From Orobanche coerulescens (lineage: Eukaryota > Streptophyta > Magnoliopsida > Lamiales > Orobanchaceae), in NCBI GenBank assembly GCA_033398695.1, contig CM065801.1:52214358-52278357 (forward strand): a stretch of DNA of 64,000 bases, given 5' to 3'. Positions within the stretch are counted from its first letter, which is position 1; the number at the start of each line of letters is the position of its first letter. The notes beneath the pieces are model-generated. The model made no database searches. It saw only the letters and a program-made list of their open reading frames with translations, and had not been told where the DNA came from. Both the position numbers and the translations under genes were made by a program. Positions 36,652 to 49,800 of this stretch are shown piece by piece.

Positions 36652-37616
36652 TTGAGCATTTTAGAGCTCAGTGGTGTAACTTCCAAGGCGATAGAGGCCT
36701 TGTTGATGAATCCTCGAAACGATGATCTTCATGGATTCGACATCATCTCCTTAAGCATGAACATGCTCAACAACCACCGATATGGCAAAGATCCTTCTGT
36801 CGATGATGGTGGCAGTCTTCTTGAGAGATGGAGAGAAAGTCTGTGATGATGCCATAGTAGTGTCTTGAAGAGAAGTAAGTTAGATTCAAAGAAAACCGCA
36901 GTAAAATTTGCATAGAGATGTAGTCTGTTTGCTCAAAGACTCGTTTAATTTGCAGAAAGCGTAAAAAGTCAAAAGGGGCAGAAACAGTCCTTTTATAGTG
37001 GGCGGTGCAAAGACTTAGGGTTTCCAGACAGTGAAAGGTCAGATTTAAGGGATGTGAACCGTCGTTTAAAATGAAAGAACATGATGGACTGAGCGTAATG
37101 GGTACATCTTATTCATCCTATTTTGAAATGAGAGCGGGTCCCACACCTGACATATCATCTTCCCTTATTGCCCGAAACAGCGGTGCATAATTATAAAATA
37201 ATTCGAAAAATCACGGCGTTTGAGATAAAATAGTCCAGATGTCGTGCAAAGCATTTAATGCAAAAGACGTTTGATATAAAACAGGGCACGTGGACTCAAA
37301 TCTATTTTAAAATAAATAATATATTAGAATATAATACTAATTGAATTCCATAATATATGCTGTATCCGCGTACATACAGCGTTCCCCCTTAAAAGGTACA
37401 TATGGGACTCAATTCCATACAACAATTTTTGGATTACTGTTGTATTCATGGGTTATACTGTATTCCCCCTTAATTATTACACACGTCAGCTGTAGGATAG
37501 TTATATGTCCTACAGTGCTGTTCGGAATGTCTGAGTGTACATATAATTAACGGCGGATACTTTATTCGTGGGTCTTACAGCATTCCCCCTCATTGTTAAG
37601 TAAAAGCATTAAAAAC
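36652..37616. other. Noncoding spacer between pol and the extra ORF of Copia-A
   Basis: No supportable gene. It is the leader of the extra ORF, containing repeated short phrases such as GTATTCCCCCTTA and CATTCCCCCT (plus strand). These are purine-rich on the coding strand and could be internal polypurine tracts, a feature described for Sireviruses. Confidence 0.5.
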
Positions 37617-40600
37617 TTACAGGGAGTCAGGCTGTAGCAAACCCAATTCTTGTCGAAGCATACAGAATCTTGCTGTGCCGAGAGGCTTGGTAAAGATGTT
37701 AGCTAACTGGATATCTGTATGAACTTTATCCAGCCGAACATCCTTATTCTCAACATGATTCCTAATGAAGTGATGCTTCATATGGATATGCTTAGTATGC
37801 GAATGCAATACAGGGTTGTGCGTTATTGCAATTGCACTCGTATTGTCGCACATAATGGGTGTTTGTTTGGCTTCAATTCCATAATCTGACAGTTGTTGTT
37901 GCATCCAAAGGATCTGCATACAGCAACTACCAGCAGCATAGTATCCTGATTCTGCTGTGGAAAGCGAGTTTGCTAATTGCTTCTTACTGAACTAAGATAC
38001 AAGTCTAGGTACAAGAAAGTGACAAGTGCCGCTTGTACTCTTCCTATCTAGCTTGCAGTCTACGAGATCCGAGTCGTTGTAGCCAACCAAATCGAATCCG
38101 CCTTTTTTAGGATACCACAGTCCTACATCGACTATTCCTTTGACGTATTTCAGGATTCGTTTAGCGGTTGTGAAGTGTGATTCTTTAGGTGCTACATGAT
38201 ATCGCGCACATTCCTACAGCAAACTGGATATCGGGCCTGCTAGCCATTAGGTACAGAAGTGAGCCAATTAGCTTCCTATAGAGTGATTGATCAACCGTCT
38301 TTCCAGCTTCGTCAGCACTAATTTGCACGGAAGTGCTCACGGGGATTGACGATGATTTGGAGTTATTCATCCCAAATTTGTTGAGAAGCTCCTTGCTGTA
38401 TTTTTCCTGGTTAATAAATATCCATGTAGGCAACTGCTTTACCTGCAATCCTAGGAAATAACTAAGTTCTCCCATCATACTCATTTCAAATTTACTTTGC
38501 ATGAGATGAGAGAACCTTTGACATAAAGCAAGGTTAGTTGAACCAAATATAATATCGTCTACATATATTTGAACCATCAGGAGGTCATCACCTTCCTGTA
38601 TTTTAAATAAGGTCTTGTCCACAGCACCTTTCTCGACTCCATTATCGGTTAGATACAGGGACATGGTCTCATACCACGCTCTAGGTTCTTGCTTAAGTCC
38701 ATACAACACTTTCCTTAGCCTGTATACAAGGTCTTCGCCTTATGTGTTGACAAACCCTGGTGGTTGTTCAACATAGACTTCTTCGGCAAGTTCTCCATTC
38801 AGAAATGCGCTCTAGACGTGCATTTGATAAACAAGAAAGCTCTTATGGGCGGCAAAGGCTAAAAATATCCTAATGGCTTCTAGTCTGGCAACAGGGGCAA
38901 AAGTTTCATCGTAGTCTATGCCTTCTTCCTGTCTATAGCCTTGTGCAACTAGACGAGATTTGTTTCTGATAATGAGTCCATTTCCATCCTTCTTGTTTCT
39001 AAATACCCATTTTGTTCCAATTATGGATTGATGCGTAGATACCATACATTATTTCTTTCGAAATAATTAAGCTCTTCTTCCATGGATGTAATCCAATGAG
39101 AATTGTCTAGAGATTCTTTGGTGGAAACAGGTTCAGATTGAGCTAAGAATACAGCGATAGTGCACATGTTAAGTCTTCTATGTTCAGATAGAGACTTCCA
39201 TACATGAAATGGAGATATCTAATACTCGGGTTCTTCTTGCGTACATAGTACATTTCCTTGTGTACTCTGTATTCTCCTACGAGTAGATACACCAGCATCA
39301 ATATTTCCTATGATCAACTCCTGAGTGTGATCTCTCAACCATCTTCTGTCGGGTTCTAATTCGGCGTTCCGTACTGTATCTTGAGTTGTTGTAGTTTTAG
39401 CTTCAGCTTTTACAACATCAGCTTCATCTACTTCTGTTCTTACAACTACGGGTTTGATTTCTAAGTCAACGACATGCTCTATAGGAGTTGTAGGGTTATC
39501 AATGGTGAGTTGTTGGATATTCTGAGTGAGATCCTCTACTCCTATAGGATCATGATGAGATTCGTCGAACACGACATGCACTTATTCCTCAATTATCAGC
39601 TTCCTTTTATTAAAGATCATGTAAGCTTTGCTCACAGAGGAATATCCAACAAATATTCCTTCATCCGACTTCTCATCGAAGGTTCTAAGTTGATCCTTCC
39701 CATTGTTCAAAACATAACATCTCCATCCAAAAATGTGAAAGTACGAAACTAATGGAGTTTTGTTGTTCCATACCTTGTATGCCGTTTTGTTGTGGTGTTT
39801 GTTGATGATACAGTGGTTTTGTGTGTAGCACGCTGTATTGGTGGCTTCGCCCCAGAAACGATGTGGCAACTTAATCATGGTCCTTGTTGCTTCTTTTAGT
39901 GTCCTTTTCTTTCGCTCGGTAATGCCGTTTCGTTGAGGCGTGTAGGCAGCTGAGTATTCGTGATGTATCCTATTTTCCAAACAGTATTGCTCTATAAAGT
40001 GTTTAGTAAATTCAGTACCACTATCAGAACGAATGGACACAATACTCAACCCCTTCTCATTTTGAAGCTTTTTCAGGTGCTCGGGCAGCTTTGATGTTGT
40101 TTCCTTATTCTTGCTTAGGAAGATTGTCCAAGCATACCTAGAATAATCATCAACAATGACGAGACAGTATTTCTTACCTCCTAAACTTACCAGGTCTACA
40201 GGACCGTAGAGATCCATGTGTAGCATTTCTAGAACTCTGTGAGTGGAAAGGTAGGATTTGCTCTTCAGGGTGGTGTTGATTTGCTTGCCTTTCTGACAGG
40301 GTCCACATACGCTGTCTTTATGGAATGACACATTGGGCAGTCCTATAACCATTCCCTGTCTGGAGAGCTTGTTGATCATCTTGAAGTTGATGTGAGACAA
40401 CCTCTTGTGCCATAACCAGCTTAGATCTGCAATGCCTTTGGCAACAAAATACGGAATTGTGGAGCTCGTAGGGATCCAGTCAGCAGTATACATATTACCT
40501 GATCTGCTTCATGTGAGCACAACTTCTTTGGTTAGGATGTTCTTGAATCTCCAGTGATCTATATAGAATTTCACCGAGAACGGTTTGTCACAGAACTGGC

Positions 40601-40845
40601 TAATACTAAGTAGATTGTACTGTAAGCCTTCAACATAAGCTACATCAGTGACTTTGAATTTTCCCACAAGCAGGGTTCCCTTCCCTCTTGTTCTTCCTTT
40701 TGATTTATCACCCAAGCGTACTTTTGGACCGCGACCTTCTACGAAATCCAACAGCTTGCTTTTGTATCCTGTCATGTGCCGAGAACATCCGCTGTCGAAG
40801 TACCAGATGTCGTTCTCTAAGATGTCCTGTAGGCAAAGGAATTAA
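37617..40845 (-). pseudogene. Copia-A pol: protease, integrase, RT, RNase H (broken)
   Basis: Copia polyprotein on the minus strand. The protease motif WYFDSGCSRHMTG lies at about 40825-40770. The GAG pre-integrase zinc region (WHKRLSHINFKMINKL, CGPCQKGKQ) and integrase core (HMDLYGPV, RSDSGTEF, QRNGITERKKRTL) lie in 40493-39582. RT follows: [11 protein letters not shown] and [15 protein letters not shown] in 39045-38812, and catalytic YVDDIIFGS in 38709-38185. RNase H is in 37919-37617 (MCDNTSAI, HIHMKHHFIR). A degraded linker lies at 39581-39219. In-frame stops occur near 39582, 38800 and 38185, so it cannot make one polyprotein. All key active-site residues I looked for are still readable. 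Confidence 0.9.
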
Positions 40846-41107
40846 GTAGATTTAGGTCCCCTTTGAATGTTGGGTCCATGGGTGATAGTGCCTTTAGGTA
40901 CCCAGATTTTCCTGACAGCAATGGGTTTACTGTAGGTTACTTTAGGTACATTTTTGCGGTATCTACGTGAGGCAGGTACGTAGTCGTTGTAACCATGATA
41001 ATTATTATGCATGAAAAATCCAGGGTTATTATTATTAATCCAGTACGAATGCCGTCTTGGAGGTGGAGCCATTTTCTTCGTCCTGACAGCTTGCCTTATG
41101 GGTCTCA

Positions 41108-43149
41108 AGTTGGAGTCCTAAAGTTATTGCTGATACTGTGCGGTGACCTGCTTTTGCGATGGATAACGAGGCTCCTGTATCCAATATCTAGGTGCGCTAT
41201 ACTGTTGGAAGTACTGTTGTGCGTGCCTTTGATATTTGGGTACATCCTTCTTTCTGAACGGCTGCTGGCGCTTTTGATATGCTCGGGGAGCATGCTGTTG
41301 GTTACGCCGTACAGGCCTGAATGGCTGAGGATTCCACTGTCTGAAATATGACTGTGGTGGCGGAATGGTAGCCTTTGCTGTTCGCGGTGCAATAGGTGCC
41401 TTCACAGGACTCGGGATATCTTCTGGTACAGGAATAGGTTCCACACCCCTGATGAACACAGTACTAGTTTTCCCTTTATTGGAACATGAGTTGTATCCTA
41501 AGCCACTTTTATCATGATCATGTTGCCCGGTGCTTAGAATTTCAGCCATCCTTTTAGATGATTTTTGGAAAGATTTCAAGATGGTCTCAAGTTCTCCTTC
41601 TTATTTTTCGAGAGTTTTTATTTTGTCTTGGAGCAAAACAAAACCATTTGTCTTGCTTTCACTGTGAAATTTAGCCTCATTTAGTTCGTGAGCAAGTTGA
41701 TGATTGCTCTCCATGAGTTTTTCGTGATCGACTTTGCTATTTTCACAATCAACAGACATATTTTTGTAATTTAATTTTAGCAAGTCGTTTTCTTCCCTCA
41801 ACTCTAGGTTAAAAATTTGGAGCTGTATGTTTTCATTTTTCAATGTCTCATGGGCCTTCTAAATATTTTTGAATTCATTCATCATGTTTTCAAAGGTATG
41901 AGATGCATTTGCAGGAGTAATTGAGGTTGAGCTTACCTCATCATCGCTATCTTCATCTTCCGGTATGTCTTTGGCCATGAAGCACATGTATGATTTATCT
42001 TCGAATTCATCATCTGACGAGTCACTATCAGTGACTGCCTATAGACATTCTTCGGACTTTGTTGGTTTGGTGGAGGCTTCTGATTCGCCAATCAGGGACT
42101 TGAGCTTGTTTTTCCAATCACGTCTTCTTTTATCTTTTTCCTGTTGCTCGGCTTTCGGCAACCTTTGAACTTTAGGATGAGGACATTTATTTGCATAATG
42201 TCCTGGTTTCCGGCAATTATAACACAGGTTAGCATCACCAGAGGAAGACTCGGTACTTACCTGGTGAACAGGCTTGGGCCTGAATGGAGTCTTTCCCGAC
42301 TGCTTGATGAACTTCTTGAACTTATGCATGAGGAGCGCCATTTCATCTTGTGACAGGATGTCGTCATCGCTGTCAGCACTTTTGTGGGTAGGCTTTGATG
42401 ACCTGGGCATGCTATGCCGTCTCTTGGATACAGCGGCTAACGCTGTAGTCCTTGCAGGTGATTCTTTAGCTTTCTCTCTCCTGTCTATATCATACTCAAA
42501 TGCTTTGAGGTCAGAAAAGAGGTCAAAAGTAGATATGTCATTAAGATTACATGACACACGCATAGCTGTTGTTTTAATGTCCCATCGGGTTAAATTCTTC
42601 TCCTTTTGTGTGTATATTTTGCCCAATGCTTTAAGTTCACCGACAATGCCAGTGAATCTGAGGTCAAGTTCCTCAAGAGTTTAAGTTGGTTTCATTTCAA
42701 AGGATTCGAATTGCTGAGTTAGTTTTGAAATTTTGTTTTTTTTTTGAGATCTCAGTAGCCTCGCAAATCATCTGGAGTTTTTCCCAGATTTCTTTGGCTG
42801 TCTTACAGCTTTTTACGTTCGAGAATGTTCCTTTGTCAAGAGTGACAAATAGGGCGTTCTTAGCAACATTGTCTAGGTTGGCGCGTTTTCGATCATCTGT
42901 GGTCCATTGTTCGCGCTCTTTCTCTAGCATCTCGGAATGAGCCTGGCCTTTAATTCATGCGGCCGGATTTACCTTCATGATCTTTATGGAGCCTTCTTGG
43001 ATGACATAAATCATCTCTTCATGCATGGCAGCAAGATGAGCTTCCATCTTAATTCTCCAGTCATCAAGTTCGTTAATAGAGAACATTGGTACCTTGTTAA
43101 TCAGTGAGGTATCCATGTCTAAGAATAGGACAGATAACGAAGTTTTCAA
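41108..43149 (-). pseudogene. Copia-A gag with CCHC zinc knuckle (broken)
   Basis: The N-terminus at 43149 region encodes INELDDWRIKMEAHL, the usual Copia gag start domain. TAKEIWEKLQ near 42800 and DLKAFEYDIDRREK near 42480 follow. The zinc knuckle CYNCRKPGHYANKCPHP lies near 42215. An acidic segment with CFMAKDIPEDEDSDDE (about 42000-41950), a glutamate/lysine-rich coiled-coil stretch (41843-41601) and a GLGYNS motif with a long Gln/Pro-rich linker (41579-41108) come after. Such a long gag is typical of Sireviruses. In-frame stops near 42955, 42685, 42039 and 41600 interrupt it. Confidence 0.85.
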
Positions 43150-43207
43150 AAATAAAGTGATTTTAAGGATCTGATTCAGTTAAAAGTACAACTAATTCTT
43201 TTTAGAA

Positions 43208-43225
43208 TCAACCGCTCCGATACTA
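43208..43225 (-). other. Primer-binding site of Copia-A
   Basis: The minus strand reads AGTATCGGAGCGG next to the 5' LTR, a variant of TGGTATCAGAGC. Confidence 0.7.
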
Positions 43226-43227
43226 CT

Positions 43228-44479
43228 TGTTGGCCACTAAGTATACAGAATACAACTTGGAAAGTGTTTAAGCAGCAAGCTGTGCGTTTTACAAATTAGA
43301 GTGCATAGCGGAAGTCTTGTTAAAGATAGTTTGCAGTGTATACTTAAAAAATAATCACAGTAATGAAAACAATAAATTGCAGAAGGTAAATAACACAAGA
43401 TTTAAAGTGGTTCAAGGTAAACCCCACTATGTCCACTGGTCCTCCACACAGAAGTAAAACGTTTTATTATAAACACTGCGTACACAACTATGTGTCTATA
43501 ATCAAACCTATCCTCGTATCATTCACACAGATTGATACAAAGACTGCAGCTTTCAACCGTTCACACAGATTGGTCAAAGCTAACTCTTGACTTGCTTCTT
43601 CACACACAGTTCCAAAGCTTCGTCTTATTCATCCCACACAGGTCGGAATAACTTCTTTAGTTCACACAGAACTAGGTTTTTACTCAAAAGTAAAAGTAAG
43701 GTAACCAGGTAAGAACAAAAGCTTGAATATGAAGTTCTTGAGCTGATGATGGCTGTTCTTGGTGACTGAGTATATTTCTTCTTCTCAGATGTGAATGATA
43801 CTTGGAAAAAATATATTTTGCTCTTGTAAGCTTGATCTGATGATAATAAGTATTCAGTATTTTGATCGTTTGAATATCGCTTGTGAGCTTGTATGAATTC
43901 TTGTTTTTCTGATCTTCAAACTCCAGGGTATAAATAGCTTTCTGAAAAGATCTGTTGGGAATAGATCCGTTGAGCCAATATTCTGTTCCAACGTGTTGAT
44001 GGACAAGATCCGGTTTTTGCTCCTTGATTGAAGATATCTATCTGATGGTATTTAAATACTTTATCCCTTCAGTATTTATATACTTCTCTTCAAACGGGTC
44101 TTTGACTTAGTGAATAAGGCAGATTCCGTTTCAACGATCTTCAGTCCTATTGGATAAGTGTTTGAATATCTTTACACTTTATAGTTGGATCGCTGTATCC
44201 AATAAGTTGATTGACTAACGATGTATGGAATGATGCTGTATGAATGATTCAGGACAACTTCCATACTTGGTGTCATATCGCTTTGAGCTTCTTGCTATAT
44301 GATAGGTAATTATACTTTTGCTGTATGATGAGGCAACACCGGATGCAGGATAAATTGTACAGTAATATGAACAGCTTCGTAACAGCTACTTGTTGTATGA
44401 TGGCTTGCTGTTTGGAACCACTTGCTGTATGAAGCTTGCTATGTGGTAATTATCAAAACAACATTGTTTTTTCCCAACA
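43228..44479 (-). repeat. Copia-A 5' LTR (right copy)
   Basis: 1252 bp, matching the left LTR with scattered substitutions. It is followed by the second TTTGT target copy. Confidence 0.93.
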
Positions 44480-44860
44480 TTTGTATTTTAGGTCGAGGTA
44501 AAGCCAAAACAAAGAAAGAGCATTGTGATGGCGAAGGGTTTGAAGGATGTTAGTTTGGGGCTCGAGTCTTCTTGTCCCGGTTATGTTAAACCGTGTACTT
44601 TTTTCCACTGTGTTGGTACTTTTTGTATTTTGTATTCTATTGGATATTCTACATCTTCATATGGATTATACTTATATTATGGATCATGTGTATTGTGGCG
44701 ATTATAGTCGAGTGTTGTATAAACTCCTCACCGAAGTGCTTGGTAATATAATGTGGTTCAATACTGCGGTATATGATGATTGATTAATGTATTTAAACTG
44801 CTTGGTGGGTCCCAGTATGTGGTCTACAATACTGTAATAACTGTCTTTTCAGAGTGTATA

Positions 44861-45113
44861 GAAGGGTCGACGTAGAAGGAAACACAACAGGCCATCCAAC
44901 CGAAAACACTGTCAGAAAAATCGGCCCCATCGTAACTTATTCATATACATCCGCCAATTCAAATCCCAACCTTCTCAACCAGGGTGACTGAGCCACCTCA
45001 TAGCGACCATGGAGGGTGCAAAAGATGACGACATTGTCTTTTGGCATGTTGGTCATCACATTTCATCTCAAGACCTGATCCTCTAACAGACATCAGTGGG
45101 AGGATTTTTTTTT
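44861..45113 (+). other. Unassigned gene-like fragment, left of Copia-B
   Basis: After LTR-B, sequence of balanced composition contains an ATG in good context at 45009 (ACCATGGAGG). It encodes MEGAKDDDIVFWHVGHH before a stop at 45084. It resumes at 52121 once Copia-B and its TTTTT duplication are removed. It could be a decayed or captured 5' exon. I do not recognise it. Confidence 0.25.
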
Positions 45114-46279
45114 TGTTATATTTTTTTGTTACAAACTTGCTAGGCGGAAAAAGAAACTACAACTGGACTACAAAAATTACAACTCGAAAACAAAAACTAC
45201 AAACTCGTACGGAAATGAAAATACAAAACTCGAAACATAATTGAAAATACAAGAAAATAAATTATAAAACCATAAACTAATGACGAGTCGAAGAATCCTC
45301 TATCTGCAAGACGAAATATGCCCCGGTAGTGCTCTCAGTTCTGACGTATCGCCCCCAAAGATAAAACGGCAACGTCTCGTAGGTATTAGCACCACAAGAC
45401 CTACGAGCTCCGGCGAACTTGAATGAGGCGAGGACGAAGCTGATACTATGAACTATGAACTCTATGCTTTATGCTGGAGTTTCGAAAATTGCATGTACAG
45501 AAGCAAAGGAATGCATGCCTATTTATAGGCCATTCACATCTGCAGGGGGGTTTACAAATAGCCCTTAAGGCTGTCATAATGAAGGCATTCATGCCTGCAT
45601 TGAACACATGAGTTACACAATTCATGGCAGTGGTTACTGCACGTTTTGAATTTGAACAGGCAGCCTTAACACCTCCTCATAACACCTGGGAGGTTACTGC
45701 CCGTTTTTGGCTGAGTTTGAACAGTCCGGATGCACCTAGACTATAATCAGCTCCTTAACCACTTGAGGGATGTACCTGGACATCCTTATGTGCACATACG
45801 AGCCCAACTACATTGTTGAGCCTGTCCAAAAAATTCTTTAAGCTAGCCCAAGGCCTATCTTGCGAACAGTCCCAAAGACCAATTGCCAAGATCCAAGATC
45901 CAAGATCCAAGTCCAAGGTCCACGGTCTACGGCACGCGGCACGCGGCTCGCGGCCGCAGCTGATGCGGAGGCGAGGCGGGCGGCGGCGGCGCGCGCGTGT
46001 AGGTGCGTGTGGGCTTTAAGCCCATACACATGTGACATTAATTATTACATGCATAAAGGTAACTCCTTATATACTAGAATAATGATGGTTCATTATTCAA
46101 TGTGGGATTCCATCCCTTATTAATTCACAATTAAGTGACAAACTATAATTCACTATTTCTCACTCACCGGGAATCGGTTTAGAGAAAGTGAATATACCAC
46201 GATATCTACTCAGAACGTAGATCGATCCTATGATATTTAATTTTACAAAATAAAATTAAAATCATTAACGATTCCAACA
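45114..46279 (-). repeat. Copia-B 3' LTR (left copy)
   Basis: 1166 bp. It contains the palindromic TATA site GCCTATTTATAGGC (45517-45530) and a GC-rich block near 45930-46010 (GGCGGCGGCGCGCGCG). It is longer than its partner by about 140 bp. Confidence 0.9.
45517..45530 (-). promoter_or_regulatory. Palindromic TATA box of the Copia-B left LTR
   Basis: GCCTATTTATAGGC is a perfect inverted repeat (GCCTAT-n2-ATAGGC). On the minus strand it reads GCCTATAAATAGGC. The same site is at 51495-51508 in the other LTR. Confidence 0.75.
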
Positions 46280-46821
46280 ATCCCCCACATGAGTGAAAAT
46301 AGCCCAAATGCAATATGCAGACTCAAGCTCAGTCCTCAAGAGGCGTTAAAGTATAAGGATAGGTAGTTCGTGACTTTGAACCTTCCATAATTAACATCAT
46401 CGGGTACACAGGTGGATTAGTGGCTTGATGCTTTGAACTATTCCCCCACGGTGTGCACCGAGACAATGGTGCTAACACTTGAACACCTCAACCTCATTCG
46501 TTCTCACGTTTTGTGTCATTTACGGGCCTTGAACACCCCTTTGGATTCATAAGTGTATTTCATGAAGTGGCCCCCATTTCTCACTTATATAGGTGATTCT
46601 TTACCGAGTATCTTGCCATACTCAATCTTCTCTAGGTCTTTAGGAATCATTAAAAGGCATAGACGTAACCTCACCACTAGGCAAGCTTTCAACACTCAAT
46701 TGCTCTATAGGGAATAAACTTAGATGAGTGTTTTACACGAACTCTCATAGCTTAGTTCTCCCATTGAACCAAGTTCTTGGGATCTCTAGTCACCTTGGTT
46801 GGGTTACCACTATGATAATTC

Positions 46822-49800
46822 TCAATTTGTGGATTTTAAACCCATTCCTTCTAGCAATTTATTCATTTGATCACGGTTTGACCCTTTGGTTAGCGGATCT
46901 GCTAGATTATCCAATGACTTCACATAGTCAATAGATATAACCCCACTTTTGATCAAATTTCTCACGGTATTATGGCTTCGACGAATATGTCGAGACTTTC
47001 CATTATACACGTTACTTCTTGCCCTACCAATAGCAGCTTGGCTATCGCAGTGTATCATCACCGCTGGTACTGGCTTTGACCAACATGGAATATCTTCTAG
47101 AAAGTTTCTGAGCCATTCGGCTTCTTCACCAACTTTGTCCAAAGCTATGAATTCCGATTCCATGGTGGATCGGGCTATACATGTTTGTTTCGCGGACTTC
47201 CACGAGACAGTTCCACCCCCAATGGTAAACACGTAACCACTTGTAGAAAAAGAACTTTTCGTATCGGATAACTAATTCGCATCACATTACCCTTCAAGTT
47301 CCGGGGGGTATCTCGAATAGTGTAGCCCAAAGGTTTGAGTATACTTTAAATATCTCAATACTTTAACAAGAGCTTTCCAATGCTCTTTGCTTGGATTGCT
47401 CGTGTAACGACTTAATTTGTTCACAGCGCAAGCTAAATCGGGCCGAGTGCAATTCGTAAGATACATTAAACACCCAATGACTCGTGCATATTCTTCTTGT
47501 GCAACGGGCTCCCCTCGATTTTTGCTCAAGTGAACATTTAACTCCATTGGGGTCATAGCCGACAAGCTATCATAAGCATTAAACTTCTTTAAGACTTTCT
47601 CGGCATAGTGAGATTGTGTCAAGATGATCCCATCTGATTTTCTCAAAATTTTTATTCCAAGAATCACATCGGCTAGCCCCATGTCTTTCATGTCAAAATT
47701 TCTTTTTAACATGTTTTTAGTATCGTTAATCACTGGTATATTGTTACCCATGATTAACATGTCATCTATAAAAAGACACACAATAACATAGTCGTTATTA
47801 GTGTTCTTAATATAAACACATTTATCACACTCGTTTATTTTAAAACCATTTGATAACATTACATTATCAAATTTCAAGTGCCACTGTAATGGAGCTTGTT
47901 TCAATCCATATAAAGACTTAACCACTTTGCATACCTTTTTCTCTTGTCTAGGTATTACAAACCCTTCAGGTTGTTCCATATAGATCTCTTCTTACAGATC
48001 ACCATTCAGAAAAGCAGACTTTACATCCATTTGATAAATCTCAAGATCGTGCAAAGCAGTAATCGCGAGAAGCACTCAAATAGATGTAATTCTCGTTACA
48101 GGTGAATAGGTATCGAAAAAATCGCACCCTTCCTTCTGCTTGAAACCTTTGACTACTAAACGAGCTTTATACTTGTCAATTAACCCATCAGCCTTGTACT
48201 TTCTTTTAAGGATCCATTTGCATCCTAAGGTCTTACAACCTTCAAGTAAATCAACCAAAACCCAAGTTTGGTTTTGTAAAATTGAGTGAATTTCACTCTG
48301 AACGGCTTCTTTCCAGAGCAACCCATCTGGTCCAGCATAAGCTACTTTGATTGATGTTGGTTCTCCATCCAACATGAATGTTATGTAGTCAGGTCTAAAT
48401 GTCTTTGGTGTCCTAAATCTACTACCACGTCTTGGTTCTACCTCTTCCAGGTTAGATCTCGATCGTTTACGTGACTTTGGATCTACATCCATAGGTTTTG
48501 AACTTGTTCCTTCATCTTCAACTCTATTGCTAGAATTCTTCTCAACTTTATCATTGTCCTTACAAGGATATATGTTTTCAAAGAATACAGCATTCCTTGA
48601 TTCAATTGTTGTTCCCACAGTCATTTCAGGTATTTCTGACTTGTGGATAACAAACCGATAGGCACTACTGTTCAGTGCATACCCAATAAAGATACAATCG
48701 ACTGTCTTAGGTCCGATTTTAACTTGTTTAGGTAGAGGTACCTCAACCTTGGCCAAACACGCCCACACTTTGAGATATTTGTATGAAGGTTTTCTACCTT
48801 TTCACAACTCATAAGGAGTAACATCCTTACCTTTGCATGGAATCTTGTTCAATATGTAGTTGGCTGTCAAGACAGCTTCCCCCCACATATTTTGGGGTAA
48901 CCATGAACTAATCAATAAGGCATTCATCATATCTTTAAGAGTTCAATTCTTACGTTCAGCAATGTCAATAGATTGTGGTGCATAAGGAGCTGTTGTTTGA
49001 TGAATTATACCACTCTCGTTGCATAATTCCTCAAACGGGGCTACATATTCGCCACCTCTATCGCTTTGAACCATCTTAATACGACAGCCTAATTGATTCT
49101 CGGCTTCATTCTTGAAGTTCTTAAAAGCTTCAATAGCCTCATCTTTACTTCTCAAAAGATAAAGATAACAATGTCTTGTGCAGTCATCGATAAAAGTGAT
49201 AAAGTACTTCTTACTACCTCTAGTTTGCACAAACTTTAAATCACATACGTCTGTGTGAATTAATTCAAGGGGTTTTGTGTTATGTTTTACCAAATGAAAT
49301 GGGAGTTTTGTCATTTTTGCTTCAGCACAAATCTCACATTTGTTTTGACTATTGACTTCATTTAATTTCAGTAAATCTAAGTTTACTAATCTTTTTAAAA
49401 AATTTAGATTCACATGACCTAATCTACAATGCCATAAATCAGAACACTCAGTCAAGTAAGAGGAAGCAATAACATTTTTATTAGCATTTCCAGATTTGGT
49501 TACATGGCGTATAGCCAAAGCATTGAGTTTAAAGAGTCCCTCCGTGAGGTAACCCTTACGAAGAAACCTATCAAACTTTTTTATGATAATTCTATCTGAC
49601 TCAAACACTAGGTTAAACCCCTTTTTAACTAGTATAGAGCCTGAGATCAAATTCTTCCTCATATCCAGAACATGAAGCACATTATTTAAGGCGAGTGTCT
49701 GTCCGGATGTAAGTTTGAGATCCACTTCTCCAACTCCGATAATCTCAGATGAAGCTGGATTCCCTATGTTGAGCTTCCTCCCCTCAACAACTTGATAGTT

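Larger units (their letters stand above)
31976..44479 (-). mobile_element. Full-length Ty1/Copia, Sirevirus-like (Copia-A)
   Basis: This 12.5-kb element has two 1252-bp LTRs (31976-33227 and 43228-44479), starting TGTTGGCCACTA and ending TTTTCCCAACA in plus-strand reading. The target duplication is TTTGT (31971-31975 and 44480-44484). The minus-strand gene order is gag, protease, integrase, RT, RNase H, the Copia order. A further 4-kb region holds an additional ORF before the 3' LTR, as in Sireviruses. It disrupts LTR-B. Equal LTR length and high similarity suggest a fairly recent insertion. Confidence 0.94.
24829..44860 (+). repeat. Solo LTR in plus orientation, split by three insertions (LTR-B)
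   Basis: The pieces are 24829-25157, 30093-31709, 31895-31975 and 44480-44860, about 2.4 kb in sum. They are contiguous once the hAT element, the Stowaway MITE and Copia-A are removed with their target duplications. The segment ATTTTAGGTCGAGG at 44485 continues LTR-A-like sequence broken at 31975. It ends AGAGTGTATA at 44860, matching the GTGTTATA end of LTR-A. The start is uncertain because its U3 abuts LTR-A head to head. U3 motifs are TACGRCCGTA-like (24850-25155, 30093-30330) and a TATA-like TTTTTTATACCC lies at 30353-30363. Confidence 0.65.

Noticed and set aside
36463..36846. Plus-strand ORF of 127 residues
   Set aside because: It is the complement of the Copia-A extra ORF, which shows the better protein-like composition.
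21620..44860. One giant LTR retrotransposon bounded by LTR-A and LTR-B
   Set aside because: The two LTRs are in opposite orientation and the sequence between them is accounted for by other elements.
45813..46123. Alanine/arginine-rich open frames in a GC-rich block
   Set aside because: They lie in the Copia-B LTR and arise from GGC/GCG repeats, without a protein family pattern.
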